13,224 nt of DNA from an uncultured Porphyromonadaceae bacterium. Its GTDB lineage: Bacteria > Bacteroidota > Bacteroidia > Bacteroidales > Muribaculaceae. Positions 7,505 through 13,224 of the stretch are shown here, piece by piece. The notes below the pieces were generated by a model. The model was not told the DNA's origin, searched no databases, and saw nothing but the letters and a program-made list of their open reading frames with translations. The DNA is taken from contig UQGP01000054.1 in NCBI GenBank assembly GCA_900540625.1, forward strand, positions 1 through 13,224, read 5' to 3'. The translations under genes were made by a program, and so were the position numbers. Within the stretch, counting starts at the first letter, position 1. Each line of letters starts with the position of its first letter.

Positions 7505-7939
7505 TTATTCGCCGGGAACGACCTTGTCAAGGTACCACTTGCCGCCGATGCGCTTAAACTCGAAAGTGTGTGTCACGTACGAGTCCACCCATCCGCAGTC
7601 AAGGTATACCTGCGTGTATTGGATTTCGCCCCACGCCTGATAGTATTCGTCATCGTCTTTGGCAAAGGGTCGTTTGGCCTTGAAGTTGTCGGGCACAAGC
7701 AGCGAGGCATATTTCTCGCGCTGGTCGTCGGTCAGACGTACACGCGACTCCATAAATGCCGAATCCGTGGAAAACTTGCCGATAAAAGTTTTGAATGCTT
7801 CGGGCCCTTGGTTGCAGGGTGCTTTGGCGGACATTACTTTAGCCACGGTGGCATCCACTTCGGCTGCGGTCTGTGCCTTTGCTTCGATAGCGGTGCACAT
7901 AAGTGCCGCAAGAGCGGCTATAACGAAAATTTTGCGCAT
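7505..7939 (-). CDS. Small secreted protein of unknown function (possibly DUF4348-like)
   Basis: I do not recognise this 144-residue protein with certainty. It begins with a clear Sec signal peptide: basic M-R-K, hydrophobic stretch ~4-17, and probable cleavage after A-K-A (residues 20-22). No lipobox precedes the only cysteine of the leader, so a soluble periplasmic or secreted product is more likely than a lipoprotein. The mature part carries EAFKTFIGKFSTDSAFMESRV (47-67) and an aromatic, beta-rich end with THTFEFKRIGGKWYLDKVV (123-141). The overall plan, a small exported protein with an FxxFI...F..D..F motif and a terminal FxxxxGKWYL strand, recalls the Bacteroidales DUF4348/NTF2-like exported proteins, but that link is a guess. 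It is the first gene of the run leading into rlmN (3-bp spacing), so the operon promoter is probably in the 84-bp gap upstream. Confidence 0.8.
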   Translation of the reverse strand: MRKIFVIAALAALMCTAIEAKAQTAAEVDATVAKVMSAKAPCNQGPEAFKTFIGKFSTDSAFMESRVRLTDDQREKYASLLVPDNFKAKRPFAKDDDEYYQAWGEIQYTQVYLDCGWVDSYVTHTFEFKRIGGKWYLDKVVPGE

Positions 7940-8023
7940 AATCGTGATTTTACATTAGGTTATTGTATGATATATTATCTGTGTTTTCGGAGATATAACG
8001 GTTCATAGCCGGTACGCGGCCCG
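7940..8023 (-). promoter_or_regulatory. Likely promoter region of the secreted protein-rlmN-pdxA-mutS run
   Basis: This 84-bp gap is distinctly AT-rich on the side near the start codon (7941-8000). It is the only sizeable space upstream of six tightly packed genes, so a promoter is expected here. I could not find a good match to the Bacteroidetes sigma consensus (TTG near -33, TAnnTTTG near -7). A small stem, GCCG with CGGC at 8008-8020, lies just after the preceding gene's stop but has no T run. Placement rests on gene layout only. Confidence 0.35.
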
Positions 8024-8416
8024 TCAGAGGTTTTCGAGTATATGAAGCCCGATAAACAAGGAGACAAACACCAAGGCCAAAGTCCCGGCGGCGATGACCG
8101 AAGTGATGGCGAGGTTGCGCATATTGCCCGGCTGCAGGCGACAGGCGATGGCGGACAATACTATGGCCACGACATCAAAGGACATCGAGGCCCATTCGCT
8201 GAACACCAGAAAAGCCCAGGCCAAAAGCGTGCATACCGCGCCGCCTATTGCCATGTAGCGTAATGCGGGAGACCGGAGCGCGGTGACAGGCGCTGCCGCT
8301 GCTTCCTGCTGCGGCAATGCTTCGGGCGCTTCCGGCTTATCGGTCTCGGATGCCTGTATCTGTGCGGTCGCCGCGGTCTCGTCCATTGTCTTGGATGTAT
8401 CGTTATCGGTAGTCAT
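8024..8416 (-). CDS. Hypothetical membrane protein with acidic low-complexity N-terminus
   Basis: A 130-residue protein I cannot assign to a family. Residues 1-45 are hydrophilic and rich in Thr, Ala, Glu, Gln and Pro (for example SETDKPEAPEALPQQEAAAA), with no signal peptide. Two or three hydrophobic segments follow at about 53-73, 80-93 and 102-125, so the long tail is probably cytoplasmic and the rest sits in the inner membrane. The C-terminal part (PGNMRNLAITSVIAAG) is reminiscent of small DUF4190-type membrane proteins, but this is weak. The ATG at 8416 was chosen over an in-frame TTG three codons upstream (8425). The gene stands alone between a terminated operon (terminator at 8738-8771) and the 84-bp gap before the next gene, so it may have its own promoter or be co-transcribed with the run downstream. 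Confidence 0.7.
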   Translation of the reverse strand: MTTDNDTSKTMDETAATAQIQASETDKPEAPEALPQQEAAAAPVTALRSPALRYMAIGGAVCTLLAWAFLVFSEWASMSFDVVAIVLSAIACRLQPGNMRNLAITSVIAAGTLALVFVSLFIGLHILENL

Positions 8417-8737
8417 GCGTTCCAATATTTGTTTCGTATAATTATCTGCGTTTTTGTATCCAACGGTTGTGGGAATGTCGCAACTTGGCGGTCAAAGACC
8501 TATAAGCCGCATCAACATTCGCTTTCGGCCGTTTTATCTTGCGAAGTTACGAATTTCTCGCCACATACGCTCCTTTCACCCCCATATTTCTTTTGCGATT
8601 TGTTTTGCAAGCCCGGAGTTTTGCACACCAATGCTTTTGCATAGAGGACGTGTTAAGACAGAAGGCACTGTAATGGCGCAATACATTGCCCTCACCTTGT
8701 CTACAATCTTGACGTGCTATTTATCATGACCGGTTTC
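8417..8737. other. Non-coding intergenic stretch between BspA-like gene terminator and membrane-protein gene
   Basis: About 320 bases with no convincing gene; short frames on the plus strand (for example within 8429-8729) have no recognisable product or codon character. It should hold the promoter of the membrane-protein gene at 8416, but no clear TTG/TAnnTTTG pair was found. Four copies of the word TTTTGC(A/G) occur on the plus strand within 52 bases (starting near 8590, 8602, 8618 and 8634). A small hairpin word, GGTC-AAA-GACC, lies near 8490. No known RNA family was recognised. Confidence 0.5.
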
Positions 8738-8771
8738 AAAAACGGCCACCGAGACGGATATCCCGGTGGCC
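8738..8771 (-). terminator. Intrinsic terminator after the C25 peptidase-BspA gene pair
   Basis: Read on the minus strand, an 8-bp GC-rich perfect stem (8764-8771 with 8744-8751, GGCCACCG/CGGTGGCC) with a 12-nt loop is followed by G and then TTTTT (8742-8738). It lies 31 bases past the BspA-like stop codon at 8803. Stem strength, position and the abutting T run all fit a rho-independent terminator. On the plus strand the following bases are AT-rich but lack a T run, so it mainly acts for the minus strand. Confidence 0.88.
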
Positions 8772-8802
8772 AATATTATTTATGTCTGAATTGTCAGGAA
8801 CG

Positions 8803-10794
8803 TCATTGCAACATCTTGGTGCAGCGGCGTGTGCCGTCGCTGTAGACGTCCGTGCGGATGGTGATGCCGCGCTCGGCCGGTGCTTCGAGGCGTCGTCCGG
8901 CCAAATCGTGGTACTCGGTGGCGACGACTTGCGCATCATCCGTCGTCACGTCATTCACGCCGTCCTTGATGGGCAGAATCTTCTTGAACTCTTTCCATTC
9001 CGTGGCGGTCTTGTATGCCTCGATAGCTTCTTCGGGCACGTACAGCGTAGCACGCTCGTACATGTCGTAGCCGTGATAGAGGCCGAAGGCACCGCCGCTT
9101 GTCTCCGGCGGCACGGTGTACTCGCAAGTAATCTTTTTTATAGATGGAGAATTCGGGCAGATAGCCGAGCCAAGATACGGTGAGGCACCGTTGATTTTGG
9201 ACTTTGTAATTTTGAGGCTCTCCAACTCGCGTGCATCTATTGCAAGCATACCGAGTTGCACCGAGCCGGGGATTGTCAGCTCGGTGTTATGGCATGTTAT
9301 CAGTGTTTTGCCGAGAATTTGAGTTCCGAGAACCTGTGCGCCATCCTCTATGACAAGTTTCTCTGCTTCGATGCCGGCAGCGGCTGAAACCACCTTAATT
9401 GTTCCGGGAAGGGTCACGGTGGCGCCTGGTACAACGTATTTCATCGCGCCGATGTATTCCACGGTCTTGGGAAGATTGATGGCTTTGATGGTGTTGTGCG
9501 AGCCGCCATAATTTCGGTTGAAACCTATCACTTTCAATCCTTCTGGCAGGGTTATCTCCAAGTCCGAGCTTTCGTTCTCAGTATACTCGGAAAGCCACAT
9601 AAATCCGAATACGGGATACTCCGTGCCGTTGATAGTTACTTTCTCGGGCACGGTGATTTTGCCGGAATACTTCACGCTTTCATCATTATTCGGAATTACG
9701 ATAGCCCCGGCGTACTTGTATATGGAGGCATTGTAGTTGTCTCGAACGGTCTCATTGACCGCATATCTGAGATTGCCCACCGTGTATGTCGGCAGTCCGT
9801 AGAAGGAGGTGTCCTGTATGCCGTCTTCGATAGCGCGAATTCTTTCGAATTGACCCCACACCGGGTCGGCCTTATATGCCTCTATTGCCACCCTCGGCAC
9901 ATAAAGTGTCGCGCGGTCGCACATCGTAGGATGGTAGTCATAGCCGTGAGGGTCATCGGGATTGTCATTGGGATACAATGGGTCATCAGGCCATTTTTCG
10001 AGGCGGAATGCGTCTTTGTGCGCTTTGGGCGGGTTCTCGTATTCGCAGGTAATGGCCATAATCTCATACGAACTGTCACAGAAACCGTCGCCAAATTCGG
10101 GTGACGCATCCTTGTTGGCGGATTTCTTGATGATGAGATGCTTCAAATTGTCGGCGAACAAAGACGAAGCCCCGAGCTTTATCGTGCCGGGTATGGCCAA
10201 GACTGCATTGTTACATCCGAGCGAGTATGCGGAACATTGTCCCACGCCATCTTCGAGAACTAAATCATCCGCGTAAACAAATGCCTGGTATCCAATCTTC
10301 TTCACAGATCCTGGGATTACGAGCGTTCCGGGCTTTCGATAGGCCAACCCATCTATATATTCCACACCATTTGGGATATTGAATGATTTTATATTCATAA
10401 TCGGTGGAGTCGGATTATCCTCCAGTCCAATGACTTTGATACTATTTGGCAACTCAATAACAAGGTCGCCACTGATATTCTCCGTGTGCTCAGTCAGTTT
10501 GTCGAAGCCATATACAAGATATTCTGTGCCATCAATAACCACCTTTTCCGGAATTTTCACCGTTCCCGAATATGTAGCCATTTCACTGGTATTAGACACG
10601 ACAACAGCACCGGTCCAACGATATTGATGCCACGAATTAGACCGCGCCTCTGCATTGAGCATATATGAGATTCCATCTATTGTGTAGATAGGGTCATTGA
10701 ACCTATTGAAAAAACCATACGCCGAAAATCCGCATAAGAATGATATTATGTAGGCCAATAAAACGGCCGGACACTTTTTACTATTGTTCTTCAT
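8803..10794 (-). CDS. BspA-like leucine-rich-repeat surface protein, duplicated, with T9SS-like C-terminus
   Basis: A 663-residue exported protein of the BspA/LRR_5 group, usually cell-surface adhesins or carriers in Bacteroidales. A signal peptide covers about residues 1-27 (hydrophobic VLLAYIISFLCGFSAYG). Two homologous units follow, ~35-324 and ~335-612. Each opens with P-x-Y-T-[IV] and runs through Y-S-G-x-[IV]-x-[IV]-P-E-K-V, a set of IPG/LP-type LRR_5 strands and ITCEY. Each closes with RATLYVP...AIEAYK...W..F..I, the usual end of LRR_5 arrays. The tail (~624-663) reads T-E-Y-H-D-L-A-G-R-R with a later G-I-T-I-R and S-D-G-T. This resembles the short beta-sandwich tails that direct Bacteroidota proteins through T9SS or anchor them. 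Unit A has an extra Asp/Pro-rich stretch (~267-287). The ATG is 4 bp after the C25 peptidase stop, so the two are co-transcribed. The ligand is unknown. Confidence 0.88.
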   Translation of the reverse strand: MKNNSKKCPAVLLAYIISFLCGFSAYGFFNRFNDPIYTIDGISYMLNAEARSNSWHQYRWTGAVVVSNTSEMATYSGTVKIPEKVVIDGTEYLVYGFDKLTEHTENISGDLVIELPNSIKVIGLEDNPTPPIMNIKSFNIPNGVEYIDGLAYRKPGTLVIPGSVKKIGYQAFVYADDLVLEDGVGQCSAYSLGCNNAVLAIPGTIKLGASSLFADNLKHLIIKKSANKDASPEFGDGFCDSSYEIMAITCEYENPPKAHKDAFRLEKWPDDPLYPNDNPDDPHGYDYHPTMCDRATLYVPRVAIEAYKADPVWGQFERIRAIEDGIQDTSFYGLPTYTVGNLRYAVNETVRDNYNASIYKYAGAIVIPNNDESVKYSGKITVPEKVTINGTEYPVFGFMWLSEYTENESSDLEITLPEGLKVIGFNRNYGGSHNTIKAINLPKTVEYIGAMKYVVPGATVTLPGTIKVVSAAAGIEAEKLVIEDGAQVLGTQILGKTLITCHNTELTIPGSVQLGMLAIDARELESLKITKSKINGASPYLGSAICPNSPSIKKITCEYTVPPETSGGAFGLYHGYDMYERATLYVPEEAIEAYKTATEWKEFKKILPIKDGVNDVTTDDAQVVATEYHDLAGRRLEAPAERGITIRTDVYSDGTRRCTKMLQ
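8959..10692 (-). repeat. Internal tandem duplication within the BspA-like gene
   Basis: The coding DNA at 9823-10692 (unit A, residues 35-324) and 8959-9792 (unit B, residues 335-612) encodes two clearly homologous blocks in the same order. Matching landmarks are E-Y-[LP]-V-[YF]-G-F, KVIG[LF], VEYIG/VEYID, LVIEDG/LVLEDG, AITCEY/KITCEY and RATLYVP. DNA identity is only partial, so the duplication is old or the copies have diverged under selection. Confidence 0.85.
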
Positions 10795-10798
10795 CGCA

Positions 10799-13224
10799 CT
10801 ATTGTTTTATAAGTTTGTATGTGGAGACCACTTCGCCGCTGATTAGCATCGAAATAACACACAATCCGTTCGGCACATTGTCGAGGTATAAGGTGCGCTG
10901 GTTCGTCCCAGGGCCTATGGCTGTAAGTGGCGTGTGATTGGTATTATTGATGTCGGTAACAGTGAAACTCGGCATGTCCTTTGAATTGTTTAGCGTGTAT
11001 GACACGATAGCTGTTTGCGTACTTCTGTCATATGTCACACTGGTTATCTGCCCTTTCAACAACGGCTGCTCTGTTGACCCAGTTATGATTTCGCGATAGG
11101 GTATTTTGTTTGGACCGGATATAATCACTTCAATTGAGTCATTCTGTGATAGTGCAAACTGGTATTCATCGAGAGATGATGTCTCGGTTATCTGATGCGT
11201 CCTGATTCTGCCGTTACGTAGATTCTTGACGACAAGTTTTGCCGGTAAGTCCGCTGTGCTTATGTTTACGGTTAAATGATTGGACGGAGAAACGAGACAG
11301 CTGGCATTGTATACCGATGGAACTTTTGTGTTATAGTTTATCGTTGGGTCTCCATAGACATGGAAGTTCTCGCGCTGATATCGTAAATAGTACGTGTCGT
11401 TTTGCCAATCCATGGTGTCCCAATATCCGCCGCCTTGTACGAGTTCGGTGCGTGAATGACCCTGACACATAATATCGTATAAGCGACGTATGGGCTTACG
11501 TTGCACAGAATCTTTCCATCCTTTATATGTGTAGGTATTGGGCCAAATAGCATCAATCATACCAAGAAGTAGAGCATCACTATATCCAAGATATGTGAGG
11601 TTCGAAGATGCTATAGCGGCTATTCCGCCGGACATACTACGAGAGAGCTCGGCAATAATACAGTTCGAATATGTATGGTTGGCTGTGCTGCATGCAATAC
11701 TGAATATCAGTGGAGCAGAATCATTGAACGACAGATGGCGACAATCCTCATCGGTAAATGGGAATGCGACCCATCGATCATCACCTCCATGTCCGTTGTA
11801 TACAGCGAGATTAACACCTGCCTCAAGCGCATTCTTTACATCCTGCGCTGTAGCATTCCATTGTAATAGTGGCGGTTGAAGATAGCTGGGCATATCGGTG
11901 TAATTCCCATCCCAATAGTAATCCCATCTTCTCGGATAATCTCCATAGTCTACCGTATAAAGACGTTGGGCGCTTATACCATTTCCGTCAAGGATGTCGT
12001 GTATATCCTCAAGCGTTGGGATAAAACGACCATTATGGAATTCAGGGTTATTCCAATATGCAGTGGCAAGGAAGGCTTTATTATATATATCAGGTCTTGT
12101 ATATAATCCTTTCTCGTATTTTATGATTTTCGAGACTGCTTCGATTGCATTGGATTTGCATGATGCCAAAATTCGGCCATACGCAACATCGGGAAATCGG
12201 TCGTTACTCGAATCAAGGCACATATAGGGGTAGTCTGTTGGAGAATCCTTCCTCTCGGGCTCCCCGGGGCGCGGTATCCACCCATCGTTGGGGAATCGTT
12301 CTTTAACCGAATATCCAGGTATGGCGCCGTTTGTACCCATAATTATGACAGTGGTGAGGTTGGGCAAAGTATTGTAGTAGTGTCTGATTGTGTTATCTAC
12401 CTTTGCCTGTGTCCAATCCCATCTTCTTTCAACAACGTGAACCCTGTATCCGAGATTTTTTTTCCATTCCGCCAAACTATCTGTCGCCTCATGAAAATCA
12501 TTGGTACAAGACAGCACAAGCATATCCTCGGTCGTGTCATATAGGTCTATTTCTGTAACCGGTTCTTTATCCCCGATTTTGTCTCCAATGATACTCATTG
12601 TTGCCACCTGCCTGTCTGTCGAGAAAGCCACGGCCTGTTCGCCGAGGGTCTCGGTGAGCACACGGTCGGTGTAGGCATTGAAGGCGGGTGATCGCGTAAC
12701 ACCGGCGGCAGACTGTATCTGTGCCTGCACGGTGTAGGCGATGTCGATATCGAGAGAGGTGAAGATGCGCAGCACGCCGGTTGCTCGGTCATACTTCATT
12801 GGCATCACCGTGATAGTGTATATCGGGCGGTCGCGATAAGTCTGCGTGTCGGTCACGCGTGCAAGGTCTGAGGGCATAAAGCCAGTGTAATCCACACGTG
12901 CCACCGCGATTTGGCGCGGCTGACCGACGGAATCGTATTCAATCCTCGGATTGTGGTCAAGATTAACGGGAATATCAATGTACGTACTGTCGCGCACGAT
13001 GATTTGCGGCGTTCCGCTACCCTCGGGAGCGATGCGGAAAGCCTTGTAAGGCAGTGCCGGCAGTCCGGCAAAAGTGGTAGAGGATAGTCCGGATACCGAC
13101 ACGCGGCATTTCCCGGCTACGGAGTCGGTGACGGTGCGGTCAATGCGGTTGAGAATGAGCGAGACGGACATGCCGTCATCTGTCTTGGACATGTGGAAGT
13201 CGTAAGGTGCGGCGTCCGGGTCAG
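10799..13224 (-). CDS. Gingipain-like C25 family cysteine peptidase (5' end outside the window)
   Basis: Secreted cysteine endopeptidase of family C25 (gingipain type), truncated at the right edge. The frame stays open from the ATG at 13192 to 13224, reading D-P-D-A-A-P-Y-D-F-H before that Met, so the true start and signal peptide lie beyond the window. Numbering from that Met, residues 1-~200 resemble the gingipain propeptide (LPALPYKAFRIAPEG at 44-58). The catalytic domain (~222-560) contains P-D-V-A-Y-G-R (334-340), the catalytic His in YNGHGG (H468) and the catalytic Cys in S-I-A-C-S (C501), followed by AELSRSMSGGIAAIASS (514-530). V-Y-G-D-P-T-I-N (612-619) ends the domain. Immunoglobulin-like strands follow, then a C-terminal tail, NGLCVISMLISGEVVSTYKLIK (775-796), of the T9SS sorting type. 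Base composition drops sharply near 12590. The BspA-like gene starts 4 bp downstream. Cleavage specificity (Arg or Lys) cannot be told. Confidence 0.92.
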   Translation of the reverse strand, partial: DPDAAPYDFHMSKTDDGMSVSLILNRIDRTVTDSVAGKCRVSVSGLSSTTFAGLPALPYKAFRIAPEGSGTPQIIVRDSTYIDIPVNLDHNPRIEYDSVGQPRQIAVARVDYTGFMPSDLARVTDTQTYRDRPIYTITVMPMKYDRATGVLRIFTSLDIDIAYTVQAQIQSAAGVTRSPAFNAYTDRVLTETLGEQAVAFSTDRQVATMSIIGDKIGDKEPVTEIDLYDTTEDMLVLSCTNDFHEATDSLAEWKKNLGYRVHVVERRWDWTQAKVDNTIRHYYNTLPNLTTVIIMGTNGAIPGYSVKERFPNDGWIPRPGEPERKDSPTDYPYMCLDSSNDRFPDVAYGRILASCKSNAIEAVSKIIKYEKGLYTRPDIYNKAFLATAYWNNPEFHNGRFIPTLEDIHDILDGNGISAQRLYTVDYGDYPRRWDYYWDGNYTDMPSYLQPPLLQWNATAQDVKNALEAGVNLAVYNGHGGDDRWVAFPFTDEDCRHLSFNDSAPLIFSIACSTANHTYSNCIIAELSRSMSGGIAAIASSNLTYLGYSDALLLGMIDAIWPNTYTYKGWKDSVQRKPIRRLYDIMCQGHSRTELVQGGGYWDTMDWQNDTYYLRYQRENFHVYGDPTINYNTKVPSVYNASCLVSPSNHLTVNISTADLPAKLVVKNLRNGRIRTHQITETSSLDEYQFALSQNDSIEVIISGPNKIPYREIITGSTEQPLLKGQITSVTYDRSTQTAIVSYTLNNSKDMPSFTVTDINNTNHTPLTAIGPGTNQRTLYLDNVPNGLCVISMLISGEVVSTYKLIKQ

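Noticed and set aside
7259..8008. Plus-strand open frame (249 codons) spanning rlmN and the secreted-protein gene
   Set aside because: It crosses two real minus-strand genes and an intergenic gap with no recognisable protein features.
8008..8020. Terminator for the membrane-protein gene (GCCG/CGGC hairpin)
   Set aside because: The stem is only 4 bp and has no T run after it.
8417..8425. TTG start for the membrane protein at 8425
   Set aside because: An ATG follows three codons later at 8416, with nothing favouring the rarer start.
1..13224. CRISPR arrays, tRNA or rRNA genes, insertion sequences, phage or toxin-antitoxin modules
   Set aside because: No regularly spaced identical repeats, cloverleaf-like sequences, terminal inverted repeats with transposase frames, or recognisable proteins of these kinds were seen.

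Overview
The window looks like chromosome of a member of the Bacteroidota, order Bacteroidales. The evidence is a BspA-like leucine-rich-repeat surface protein and a gingipain-type (C25) peptidase, both ending in type IX secretion (T9SS)-like C-terminal modules, together with start codons that lack clear Shine-Dalgarno sequences. The fairly high GC content of the housekeeping genes would fit a gut Muribaculaceae-like lineage, but that placement is inference. Every gene I can support lies on the minus strand, so the text below follows transcription from high to low coordinates.

Region A (13224 to 8803): two exported-protein genes 4 bp apart, almost certainly one transcript. The first is a gingipain-like cysteine peptidase whose 5' end lies beyond the right edge of the window. 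The second is a 663-residue BspA-like LRR protein built from two tandem copies of a ~280-residue unit. A clear intrinsic terminator closes the pair at 8738-8771.

Region B (8802 to 7940): a 386-bp non-coding gap, then a 130-residue membrane protein of unknown function and an 84-bp gap.

Region C (7939 to 143): a compact six-gene run. It comprises a small secreted protein of unknown function, rlmN, pdxA, a sugar/NDP-type nucleotidyltransferase, mutS and an RsmF-type rRNA m5C methyltransferase. Spacings are 3 bp, -11 bp, 72 bp, 34 bp and -35 bp (negative means overlap). The genes combine rRNA/tRNA modification (rlmN, rsmF-like), vitamin B6 synthesis (pdxA), mismatch repair (mutS) and probable surface-sugar activation. 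They need not act in one pathway; shared transcription is the main link.

The most unusual points are: (1) an in-frame ~75-residue Ala/Glu/Thr/Val-rich insertion in PdxA that contains tandem 15-bp repeats; (2) a sharp GC step inside the C25 peptidase gene at about position 12590, near the propeptide/catalytic-domain boundary; (3) the pairing of a C25 peptidase with a duplicated BspA-like protein as adjacent putative T9SS cargo; and (4) a 10-bp perfect inverted repeat in the pdxA-nucleotidyltransferase gap. I found no RNA genes, CRISPR arrays, insertion sequences or phage genes, and I see no clearly new multi-gene system.
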